From Cristatella mucedo (lineage: Eukaryota > Bryozoa > Phylactolaemata > Cristatellidae), in contig WPIO01000053.1 of the NCBI GenBank assembly GCA_009760855.2, forward strand, positions 2,501,501 to 2,515,000: a stretch of DNA of 13,500 bases. Direction: 5' to 3'. The position numbers and the translations under genes are program-made. The number at the start of each line of letters is the position of its first letter. The stretch's first letter is position 1. The notes below the pieces were generated by a model. The model was not told the origin of the DNA and made no database searches. It saw only the letters and a list, made by a program, of their open reading frames with translations. Shown in pieces: positions 1 through 8,266 of the stretch.

Positions 1-2134
1 AATGCATTCATTATTAACTTCCAAAGATTTCTCAAGAATTTTTTACTCGAATTTGCTGCTTTCATATCAGCACACATTTGGATGAATGGTTCCAACCATC
101 TAGATTGCTTAAATGTATAGACCTTTTTTACTGTAGCTATCATTCCGTGTGTTAAACAAAACTTTAGATATCTATAGTGAATTAAATAATCTTTTTTTAA
201 TGAAAAGTCACACATCAGTTTTGGAACATTACACGCACCTACTTTAAATTTATTTTGAAAATTAGAATACTCACTACAATCAGCAACTCTGTTAGACGCG
301 CATAATGGATATTCATTGTGTAAATCATGATAGTACTCTTTTGTTTTAGGATCGTATTCAATATCAACAAAAAAGAAAGCTCCAACATCCGACTCATCAG
401 GTAATGATAGTATTTGTTCTCTATCCCATCCATCAATTGAGCACTCTTCAATTTCTCCTTGTGGAAGAAGTTCCATCATTGCTGTTGGGTATAAACTTGT
501 AGCGTCTTGATAGGTAATCCATCTTGTCGGTTTGCTAGAATCATATCCAGGTACCATAGGATTGTTTGCTTTAACTAATCTACTATTAACTTGACAAATT
601 CCCCCACGAATTGACTTTTTAAATGTGTCATAAACTTCTCTGTTTGTTAATAACTCAATTTTTACACCAGAATACCAAAACACAGCACTCCATGAAAAAT
701 TTGGTGTTGTAACAAAGTCTGCAGGATTTAATTTTAGTTTAGATATCAATTCTTTTCTAAAACTTTCAAAACAATCTGCTAACAGCAGAACATCAGTGAT
801 TAAATATAAATCATAATAATCAATGAATGATTTGCAATCAAATTCTTTCCAAACATCATTTGCTTTTTCATAATCATTGTCTGATATTCCTTCCGTATAA
901 ACATTAGAGTAAAAAGATTCCTTACTAGGTAAAGAATCACACTTAAATTGTTCCCAAGAATCCATAAACTCATAAGGGTATTCTCCTTTAACAGTAAGAA
1001 GATTAAGATTTTTTCCTCTATACTTTTCGCTTAAAACTTTATTTGAAATTGGAAAGCAATCAATTGTTTTTCCCATTGTTGAAGCAATAGTTTCTAATGA
1101 CCCGATCATAAACTGCATACTGTCTTTAAAAACCAAATTACCAACTTTGAGCATCATGTACTTTTCTAAATTATTTGCAATTGGTTCTGCTTCAACGCTA
1201 AAATTCTCTGATGCTTTAACAATGATATGTGAATCATACCCCCTAAAGTTATGGAATAAAACAGGTAATTGCCATTTTCTAAAGTCCATGCTTGCTTTCA
1301 AATTACATGAGTGGTGTGCGGCACCTCTATATTTATTTGTTAAATGGCAATGGTCAAATACTTTTCTCAACTCATTATTTCTTTGATTAAAAGGACATTT
1401 ACACATCCAACAGAAAATTGCATCATCGTGTGCTTTAATTTCATCATCAGTTAAATCTATCATCATGCTATCTAAAAAAATTTCAACTAGTCTAGTTTTA
1501 TAAAAATCTGATACAGCAAATAATCTTTTTAAGAAAGTATTCACACAATCAGGACCAACGTTTAAAAACCTATCAAAAACTTCACCATTCCAGTCAACTA
1601 TAACATATGCTGCAGAGCATGGTGTGTGTGTTGAAAAGTGGTCATCATGTTCTCCTTTTTGCACTTAACATTCAAAGTCTGCATAACAAACATAAGGACA
1701 TACATTAGGATGTTTGAATGAATCAAATGATATAAATTTATTATGTTCGTCTGGCATTACATATATTGTTGTTCCTCAGTTTATACTATCACATATTTCT
1801 AAATGTTCATCTACTTGAAGCTTGTCAAAAAATCTATATTTAAACACCGATGACAGTAATATTGTTTTCCTCCAGAACTAGATGGTCTGCACAAAGCGTT
1901 AAAATTGTTAATCAAAATATAATGTTCAATATCACCACTTGTTATAGGCAACAGATTAATATGTCTATTTGAAATCTCGTCAGCTTTCTTAACAACTCTT
2001 AAAATAGAAACTCTTGACTCTTTGTATCCACATGAGTAAACATGTATGCTAACATTCATAGCACCCTTGGCAATGGAACCCAAAAGAATATTTAACTGAA
2101 GTGTTTGAAATGGAACAGTGAATTGGGATGCCAG
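1..2134 (-). pseudogene. Protein-primed family B DNA polymerase (DNA_pol_B_2), partial and broken
   Basis: The gene reads leftward and leaves the window before its C-terminus. It would replicate the element from a protein primer. The 3'-5' exonuclease motifs are visible in order: DFE at about 1671-1679, the HN..GYD motif at about 1220-1257, and YLITD (YxxxD) at 793-807. Polymerase motif A reads DATSLYP at 486-506. Motifs B and C lie beyond the left edge. Cys pairs (CHRC near 1840, CWMCKC near 1400) suggest zinc binding. The region 1141-1440 shows the linker pattern typical of Polinton polymerases (HCHLTNKYRGAAH). Lesions are an in-frame TAA at 1665-1667, just after the exonuclease I motif, a TGA at 1776-1778, and a frameshift between about 1810 and 1850. 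Upstream of the shift the frame stays open to 2134, with a TGA at 2135-2137. No initiator is identifiable. The family assignment is secure; the gene cannot be functional as it stands. Confidence 0.88.
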
Positions 2135-2291
2135 TCAATTAGATCCTAAATCTTGGTCAAAGAATTTCTTAGAAGTTAGGTCTGGTGGCTTTATTCCTGC
2201 TATTGTTTTTGCTATAGCTGCAGCTATAGGAACTGCAGGTACTGCTATCTCAATTACTGTAGCTGTTGCAAGTCTAATAAAAAAAAATTAG
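2109..2291 (+). pseudogene. Adenovirus pX (pre-mu)-like core peptide, N-terminally truncated
   Basis: A short open frame lies between TGA 2106-2108 and TAG 2289-2291, without an ATG. It begins with a polar stretch (NWDASQLDPKSWSK), continues with FLEVRSGG, and then has a hydrophobic Ala/Ile/Val-rich segment beginning GGFIPAIVFAIAAAIG. It ends in Lys-Lys-Asn. Gly-Gly, then hydrophobic-Pro, then an AAAIG run followed by a basic end is the layout of the adenovirus mu precursor tail and of the pX-like proteins of adintoviruses, which bind DNA and membranes in virions. This is a pattern match by eye over about 35 residues. The peptide sits on the strand opposite the polymerase and interrupts it, so it was probably brought here by rearrangement and lost its start. 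A generic transmembrane helix is the alternative. Confidence 0.5.
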
Positions 2292-2401
2292 TGGATACTA
2301 CTATGTTTACCGGTAAAGCTCCACCCTTTTATTAGAATTCATTTTAGAGTATCATTTGATATGAAAAATTTTGATACTGGTGAAACTGAGAGAAGAGGTT
2401 C
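2292..2401 (+). other. Unassigned junction inside the virus-like block
   Basis: After the pX-like stop a second plus-strand frame runs open through an ATG at 2361 (MKNFDTGETERRGSQS) into DNA whose minus strand encodes the polymerase. The reading before 2400 could be the tail of another element gene, because it looks protein-like and polar. I cannot identify it. It separates the two polymerase pieces and probably contains a rearrangement breakpoint. Confidence 0.3.
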
Positions 2402-2650
2402 TCAATCCAAATCAAGTTTATTTGTGTCTTTAACTTTCATTGGGCAGTCGATATCGCTAATTAAACTAGGATATTGCTCATTTAGTATTTTTGTTAAATC
2501 ATTTGTCTTCCATTTATTTATTTCTACTGGATTTAGAGCTCTCAAAACACGCCATAGTGCACAAAATTCATCATCATAGTTTTTTATGTTAGTAACACAC
2601 TTTTTCTTAGCGAGATAATCAGGGGTTTCAACATATGAACCACCACCCAT
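2402..2650 (-). pseudogene. N-terminal fragment of Polinton-type PolB
   Basis: The minus-strand frame encodes GGGSYVETPDYLAKKK, then KNYDDEFCALWRVLRALNPV, and ends at a stop near 2402 after MKVKDTNKLDLD. This is the pattern found upstream of the exonuclease domain in Maverick/Polinton polymerases: a GxYxxLP..L..KKA..N..N.DD.CF.W..L.ALNPV block. The frame remains open on the minus strand to 2797, but resemblance stops at about 2650, exactly where the plus-strand coiled-coil ORF begins. That suggests a breakpoint. The order relative to the main polymerase remnant is correct (more N-terminal, same strand), but about 270 bases of unrelated plus-strand DNA lie between. It is either the same gene with an insertion or a piece of a second copy. 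Confidence 0.72.
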
Positions 2651-3045
2651 GCGAACACACGAGCAAAGAATGGATGCTCTAACATTACAAAAAGAACGAT
2701 TAACAAATGCTATAAATGATTTGAAAGATATGGTAAAAGCAATTGATAAAGGAATTGATATAGATCTTAGTGGAAAAGTACAACAATCTGAAGACAAAAA
2801 CAGGTTGGATTACATTGAAAAAGGAAGAGCTCTAGTAGAGAACGGAGGTGTGGATTATTCACCAGAGGTAAAAAAACGCAAAAAAAGTAGAAGCAAGTAC
2901 AGTTGGTGGTATAAAAACATGCGACTATAAAACTGAGAGTCAAATGCTACTTAGTGTCCTTTATGCACGTGGAGCAAGTACTGAAGAAATTGATCGTGAG
3001 GTTAAAAAGTTACTTAGTGAGTTAAAGAAAAGATGCAGTAACTAA
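2649..3045 (+). pseudogene. Basic coiled-coil protein of the virus-like element, frameshifted
   Basis: The first frame starts at ATG 2649 and reads MRTHEQRMDALTLQKERL, then a long charged helix with heptad-like spacing (LTNAINDLKDMVKAIDKGI), then a Lys/Arg cluster. The frame closes at about 2930, but the plus-one frame continues from the A-rich tract at 2870-2886 with another Lys/Glu-rich helix (ASTEEIDREVKKLLSELKKR) and ends at TAA 3043-3045. The most likely break is a length change in one of two seven-A runs (2870-2876, 2880-2886). I do not recognise the family. A structural or DNA-packaging role would fit the composition but is a guess. It ends directly against the end of the opposite AP2 gene, which is the compact layout expected of a viral genome. 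Confidence 0.5.
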
Positions 3046-3297
3046 TTAGAAGCCTGTATATCTAACAAGTTTGTTATCTTTATCTAAACAATAATCAAAA
3101 TTAAGACGTGCGAATTCCAAATGGAGTTTTATAGCAGCCATATCATGGGCAGTTGCGGCATCTTCATTATTATCAAAATATCCGATATGATATTGTTGTT
3201 TATCTATTTCTATTTGTGCTCTCCACTTGGTTGTTTTTTCATACCAACTAACGCCAATAAAATCAGATGATAAATCTATTTTTCCTCTATTTCTATT
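3046..3297 (-). CDS. AP2/ERF-type DNA-binding domain protein, N-terminally truncated
   Basis: An open minus-strand frame of about 83 codons ends at TAA (3046-3048 on the plus strand). It is preceded upstream by an in-frame TAA and has no ATG. It contains an almost full AP2 domain: a first-strand motif FIGVSWYEKTTKWRAQI, then YHIGYFDNNEDAATAHDMAA, then IKLHLEFARLNF. The GV..W...KW.A.I, G.FD...AA.A.D.AA and LNF signatures match the family throughout. AP2 domains bind DNA. They are widespread in plant and apicomplexan regulators and occur in HNH homing endonucleases of phages, viruses and ciliates, but are very rare in animals. No HNH motif is visible because upstream DNA (above 3300) has a different composition. 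It abuts the coiled-coil gene tail to tail with no spacer. It may be a remnant of a viral HNH-AP2 endonuclease or a stand-alone regulator. Confidence 0.82.
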   Translation of the reverse strand, partial: NRNRGKIDLSSDFIGVSWYEKTTKWRAQIEIDKQQYHIGYFDNNEDAATAHDMAAIKLHLEFARLNFDYCLDKDNKLVRYTGF

Positions 3298-3300
3298 TTA

Positions 3301-4956
3301 AGACCTGCAGTCGCCGCTAAGTAATCGTTTCTTGTTTTGGACTGAACGCTCAGCATCCGCGTTCTTAAGAATAAGGAAGAGTCGCCTGTGAGTCGTGCAT
3401 CTCTGGTTATCGCTTATCGATTGGTTGTGCCTTGCCTTTATGCGACAACCTAGTTCTTCCGCTGCGAATATTAGTCAAACTAGAAATCCCATTCGCCTCT
3501 CCTCGGCTGGTGGTCCGTTCTTTACTGTAAGGATTGGTACCATAAGGTGGGCGACATACTGTGGCATTGCAAGCTTTAGTCCTGTAACAGAAAAACTTCA
3601 TTGAAGAGGTGTGACATTGAGACATGTGACAGACACGCATCATTGTAGATACATAGTATATCTTTTGGGCGGCTCCGCGAAGGTTTTCGCCGCCGAGCGT
3701 TTTCTGGCTTCCTTTCGAGCGTCTGCACAGAATGACAGGAGTGGCGACGATTGCTTCGCGTTGCTTCGATAGAGTTTTCCAGGCTTCGAACCTTCAGCTT
3801 CGGAATCTTGAGGCTCTATTACATGAAGTGTAACCACTTTCAAATGGGCTAAACGCCATTTTCACGCGGAATTTGAACAGACAGCCGTGACCTGTTGCCA
3901 CACTTTCGAGGTAGAGATTAAGTGCTATGCAAAAAATCTTGTTAATACCCTTTCTTTGGAAAACAGCTTCTCCGACATCAAGTGCCAAATTCCTAAAACA
4001 GCGGCATACTTTGCAATTCCAATGTGAAGTTAGGTGCTGCCATCATTTAGCATAAGATTAATTACCAAAATTCCCGACTTAATTTGTGCAAATCTGTGGT
4101 TCAGTTTCTCCTTTGTCGAAGCCAAGTCTGAGCGGCAAGTCCAGCAGGCACGCCGTCGTAGCAAAGACGTCGCAGCCTATGCCTTAGGCATGAGCTACAC
4201 TTGCATCTGCTCCAGAGACGCTGTACAGGTGGGCAGAACAGCAAATGCTATGAAAATGGCATCGTTTAATTCCTTGTGCATATCCACAAATGAGAAGCCT
4301 CCAGATGAGAAGCGACACATCCAATAAGCGGACTGAATTATTCTCACTCGAATAAACAAATCGAACCACATTGGGGCTCTTCGGCTCGTGCTGCTGGTGG
4401 GTCAAGGGGTCAATGTCACGGAGTGCTCTGTTGGTGTTCAGTTTGCTGCTGGCAGGTCAACGAGTATCCCTGTCATTAGGCTAACACTATCACCTATCAC
4501 TAACACTATCACCATAGTAAGCCGCGCGGAGAAGATTAGTTTAAGCCTTGACCTTAAGCTGACCTGTGGCAAATCCAGATTTATATTTCATGAAAGCCAT
4601 TGTCTCCTTCCGCCGGCATTGAGGCACCCGGCGAAAATATCTTGGATAATTTTGGAAAAGAGAGGAGAGGAGGGAGAGAGAAAATGAGTTAGAGCCAACA
4701 TCACCATGGCTTTTTTATTTTTAATGACGCAAAGAGTTGAATGCATTTTAAGTAACTTCCTTTATTGAGAGAATTCTTGAAAACCGGAGCCTCAGCACAG
4801 CAAGTACGCATCAACGGAGCTGTACGGACGGGGGACGCTACACGTGACAGAGGATGCGACAGGTCCCGGCGACAGCTATTATGGTTGTCCCAGCTGTAGC
4901 TGTTACGGCCATGAGCCAGACGCCATGAAGCTGAACGACGGTAGTAGCCGCGTGCG
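3301..4956. other. Unrecognised intergenic DNA
   Basis: I see no supportable gene here. Short frames on both strands are under 100 codons, overlap each other and have no recognisable motif. Small structures include a 13-base direct repeat (CTAACACTATCAC at about 4481 and 4500), a 13-base palindrome ATGCCTTAGGCAT near 4180, and a purine-rich run at 4662-4687. The block may hold old, unrecognisable transposon DNA. Confidence 0.5.
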
Positions 4957-5240
4957 ACTGACAGCTACAGCTGCAGTGAGGGGGACAGCTACAGCCACAG
5001 CGAGGCGATGGCTACAGCGAGGCGATGGCTACAGCTACAGCCGTTACATTTACAGCGAGGCGATGACTACAGCTACAGCAAGGTTACAGCTACAGCGAGG
5101 CGATGGCTACAGCTACAGCGAGGTTACAGCTACAGCGATGTGACATGCTACAGAGATACAGCGATGTGATGACTTCGGCTACAGCTATGTGTGACGGCTT
5201 CAGTCGCAGCCAGCGATAGCTATAGCTACAGCCATGTGAC
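4957..5240 (+). repeat. GCTACA-rich imperfect minisatellite
   Basis: The stretch consists of variants of ACAGCTACAGC alternating with GAGGCGATGG and GAGGTT units, for example GGCTACAGCTACAGCGAGG. Units differ by single bases and by length, with clear higher-order repetition between 5010 and 5145. It decays rightwards into CAGCGATGTGATG units. The plus-strand open frame across it (Ala/Thr/Arg/Tyr-rich) is a by-product of the repeat. Confidence 0.85.
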
Positions 5241-5647
5241 AAGCTGCACTGTCACAAGCACAGTAGGGGGCAGGGACATGCTCCACGTCTTCGTTGCACC
5301 ACCTGCTGACGCCTGCAGCTGTACCTGCATCCAACTATTTATCTAACGGTAGTTTGGCCCTTGCATTCCTTAATATTGAGCTACATCCGAGAGCTTGGAA
5401 TAGTTGAGATCTCTCTTTATTGCGATCCAATATTGGCACAAACATTGAGTATCGTGAACTTTACACGAGTCTGGTCGTTCGATAGGCTTTGTTAGCTATT
5501 CTCAAGATTAGGGGCACCGTGGTTGACCCTTGACCCGGGTCGCTCTTCGCCGGGAAGGGATACTTTTGCGGTTTGATTAGTAAACCATTGTGTTGATAGA
5601 TAAAAGTTAAGCGTCTTGCTTCCGAGGGATGTGAGGCACATAATTAA
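5241..5647. other. Unrecognised DNA before the LINE fragment
   Basis: No coding frame or RNA gene is recognisable. The last part may be a more degraded segment of the LINE that becomes readable from 5648, because the junction is not marked by any repeat. Confidence 0.4.
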
Positions 5648-6051
5648 TGCTTAGGTACAAGCCTCAAATCCTTTGGAAACCATGCAATTAGCTCTCATGC
5701 TCCCAAAGCCTGGAACTCACTCCCGACTTGCGCCAGAACGTCCTTTGACTTGACCACATTTAAAAAGAACTTAAAAACACCTATTTAGGACAGCATTTAG
5801 TGGTTCCCGTTATTCGTCCTTCATGTGCTTATGCGTGCTGATACTGTGCATGCTGCCACTAACCACATTCGCATGCTGACCCTGTGCATGTCACCCCTAA
5901 CCATGTTATTCATGTTGTTTATCAAGCATGATATTGCTCACCATTCAATTGTGTTTCCCTTGGCAGCAAATGCAAAGCGCCTAGAAAGAGATTGAGTTCT
6001 CTGAGGGCGCTTTATCAAGTGCATTCTTATTATTATTATTATTATTATTAT
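5648..6051 (+). mobile_element. 5'-truncated L2/CR1-type LINE: end of ORF2, 3' UTR and (TTA)n tail
   Basis: Positions 5648-5788 read as the C-terminal end of a LINE reverse-transcriptase ORF: SLKSFGNHAISSHAPKAWNSL, then FDLTTFKKNLKTPI and TAG at 5786-5788. The A..WNSLP and FK..LKT motifs are typical of L2/CR1/Rex1-type elements. About 190 bases of 3' UTR follow, with a repeated CATGCTG..CCACTAACCA module. Then comes the hairpin-forming tail at 5976-6012 (GCGCCTAGAAAGAGATTGAG followed by TTCTCTGAGGGCGC) and a (TTA)n microsatellite from about 6027. A second copy of the 3' end lies at 12943-13116. Confidence 0.8.
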
Positions 6052-6114
6052 AAGCAGACTTCGGTAGCTTGTCTCGAGTTCCACCGGCATTCGGTATAGC
6101 GTTTAATAGAAAAA

Positions 6115-6495
<381 letters not shown>

Positions 6496-6784
6496 AAAGG
6501 AAGAGGGAAAATTGTGTCACTTGATCTCGGTCGCTGACTGCGGACTTATCAACACTTATGGCTACATGTCTCCTTTGTGGGCAGTTACAAACTATGTAAT
6601 AATAACAGTAATAATAATAAAACTCATTCATAATAAAAAATAGGTCATTTCTTAGCCCCTTACATGAGCTAAAACTGTATCATGGCGCTTTACAACTCAC
6701 TGCAAGTGAATTCTAACGAGATTAGCATCCGAAAACTAGTGTACTAAACTTGGTACATTGTGAGAAAACAACTTAAAATAAAAA
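6496..6784. other. Unrecognised AT-rich spacer
   Basis: Contains short AATAAT runs near 6597-6620 and no recognisable gene. A short frame beginning in the G-rich SINE head extends into it but has no protein-like features. Confidence 0.4.
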
Positions 6785-6946
6785 TTTACTGTAAAATCGT
6801 GAGATTTTTTATTTGACTTTCAAGGACCCCCCAAAGTTTATTGATGAACCCCTCGGAGGTTCGTGAACCCTAGGGCTTAAAATCCCTTAGTATGACGGGT
6901 AAGAAAAGTAAGTAAGAGTCGTCCTACTGTAAGAAGCATGGATGAA
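6785..6946 (+). repeat. hAT-like non-autonomous repeat, copy 1
   Basis: Shares, in reverse orientation, the blocks GACTTTCAAGGACCCCC, GGAGGTTCGTGAAC, CTAGGGCTTA and GTCCTACTGTAAGAAGCATG with 11703-11860. Phrases such as CAAGGACCCC and TCGTGAACCCTAGGGCTTA resemble the ends of hAT-superfamily short elements, but I cannot define termini or target-site duplications, so the class is tentative. Confidence 0.6.
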
Positions 6947-6994
6947 GTAGCCCGGTTGTTATGTTGGCTCGTAGCTTGGCTGCTTGCTGACGTC

Positions 6995-7170
6995 GATGAG
7001 CCGCGATGGCACCCTAGGACTAGGTAAGCGGTTGCTTTTCACGACCTAGTCCCAAGGTTGTGAGTTCAAATCCTGCGGTGGGTGATCCTTTATCGCTGCT
7101 GTAAGTGGTGGTGATAGCCGTAAAGGCTCTTCAGTCGCTATAAAAAAGAGGCTGTTAAATCAGCTAGTAT
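6995..7170 (+). mobile_element. tRNA-derived SINE, family B, copy 1
   Basis: A tRNA-like head with an A-box-like segment from about 7007 and a B box GAGTTCAAATCC at 7062-7073 is followed by CTGCGGTGGGTGAT. A body shared with 11924-12087 follows (GGTGGTGATAGCCGTAAAGG, AGAGGCTGTTAAATCAGC), and then a T-rich end. The order and spacing match the second copy, so this is a dispersed family and not a functional tRNA. Confidence 0.75.
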
Positions 7171-7267
7171 TTTTTTATTTATTACGATAGTTATTCATCC
7201 TGCTGATAGCACCTACCGGCATGCCCTGCCGGACGCGGTTCAGGGGTATATAACATAATGTATAATT

Positions 7268-7402
7268 CATTTGTATAGCGCCCCAAGAGAACTGAATCTC
7301 TATTCAGGCGCTTAGCGTATGCCACAGGGCTCGAGCCCACGACCTCAGCCAGACCTTGGTCGGGGCGAGCCCCTTAAGCGCTGGATCAAACCAGCTCAGC
7401 GT
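7268..7402 (-). mobile_element. tRNA-derived SINE with LINE-type 3' hairpin (copy 2)
   Basis: On the minus strand it starts near 7402 with a tRNA-like head containing an A-box-like CAGCGCTTAAGGGGCT (7367-7382) and a B box GGGCTCGAGCCC (7327-7338). It ends with GCGCCTGAATAGAGATTCAG and the GCGCTATACAAATG tail. This tail is the LINE 3' hairpin. The 5' end of the SINE coincides with the outer end of the left inverted-repeat arm. Confidence 0.78.
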
Positions 7403-7725
7403 CGTTGTAACAGCTATTCAGACGTAAGGAAAGTTAAGGTATACTAAAGAGTTCGAATAAATAAGCATTACGCTGCATTGCTGCATAGCTCCAGTAACAC
7501 CATCCGGAAATCTGTGAACACGGCGTACCAAAATGAATTGTCATCAGACGAGCGCACTCCTCCACTGTCAAGGCGGCCTGCCTACTTTCTGCCTGAGGGG
7601 TGGCAGGAATCAGGGCCTGCTTTGACTTGGATTCGACAGCCAAACTCAAACACACGCTTGTGACATTTCGTCTAGATTACTACAATTCCCTATATCCAGG
7701 ACTGTAAGCCTGAGTACTTAAGTGT
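7402..7725 (+). repeat. Left arm of a large inverted repeat
   Basis: Begins TCGTTGTAACAGCTATTCAG and is the inverted counterpart of 10777-11030. The two are almost identical from about 7515 to 7690. This arm carries about 46 extra bases (within 7443-7510) that the right arm lacks. On its minus strand an open frame reads SLAVESKSKQALIPATPQAE and then LTVEECARL, followed by FGTPCSQI. The right arm encodes the same peptide on the plus strand. It could be a long terminal inverted repeat of a transposon or a duplicated exon. I find no target-site duplication at 7402 or 11030. Confidence 0.8.
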
Positions 7726-8203
7726 CCGAAACTGGTGTCGAACTCAGCCGCAGCTCGTCTGGTCTGTGGGTCGCCATCGTAGCTGCCAGCTTTGCTGCTC
7801 TTCTGTATGAGCTGCACGGGCTGCCTATCGAGAATCAAATCGACTTGAAGATCCTAATTCTGACCTGCATGCAGGTCGCTTCAATAGCTTGCTCCGGCCT
7901 ACCTATCCGACCTCCTTTACTCTGCAGCGGGCTCCGTTGCGATCTGCATGTTTTAGCTATAAGCGAGACCACCACCGCGATGCCGCTGCACCGCCCGCCC
8001 GCCGCCCGACCCGCCGCTCCATGTCTGCAGGGTAGAGGATTGCTGACATCGGGCGTGCGGGCTTGCCGCCAAAGTCACGCTAGCCGAAACGTTCCCAGAA
8101 GCTGCCCCCACGTGACTCATATCCGTCCTCTCGGTACTCGGCTTGAATACCAACCCCTTTAATAAGCCAGGCTTGCTGTTTAGTTAGTCCGTGTGGTCGT
8201 CCC

Positions 8204-8242
8204 TGACGTCACGCTTTCATTAGATCTTTCGTAATATATAAA
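8204..8242 (+). promoter_or_regulatory. CRE site plus TATA box
   Basis: A perfect palindromic cAMP-response element TGACGTCA (8204-8211) lies 23 bases upstream of TATATAAA (8235-8242). This is a canonical core-promoter arrangement and would place transcription start near 8265. The first good-context ATG is at 8267 (G at -3 and G at +4), so the leader would be extremely short if both are used. Confidence 0.55.
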
Positions 8243-8266
8243 CAGCCGTACAGCCCGGGTAGAGCA

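Larger units (their letters stand above)
1..3300. mobile_element. Degenerate, rearranged Maverick/Polinton (adintovirus-like) element
   Basis: This AT-rich block has a base composition unlike the DNA to its right and carries tightly packed genes on both strands. It contains a protein-primed family B polymerase in two displaced minus-strand pieces, an adenovirus pX-like tail, a coiled-coil gene and an AP2 domain. Protein-primed PolB together with a pX-like peptide is the signature of Maverick/Polinton and adintovirus elements. The right limit is inferred from the composition change and the end of the AP2 frame near 3297. The left limit lies outside the window. I see no terminal inverted repeat, integrase, capsid, protease or ATPase gene here. 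In-frame stops and frameshifts show that this copy is dead. Segment order looks scrambled, with breakpoints near 2135, 2300-2400 and 2650. Confidence 0.8.

Noticed and set aside
239-451. Minus-strand 70-codon frame
   Set aside because: It is an out-of-frame shadow of the polymerase gene, which reads through this region in another frame.
4844-5143. Ala/Thr/Arg/Tyr-rich open frame of 99 codons
   Set aside because: It is produced by the minisatellite; there is no non-repetitive domain.
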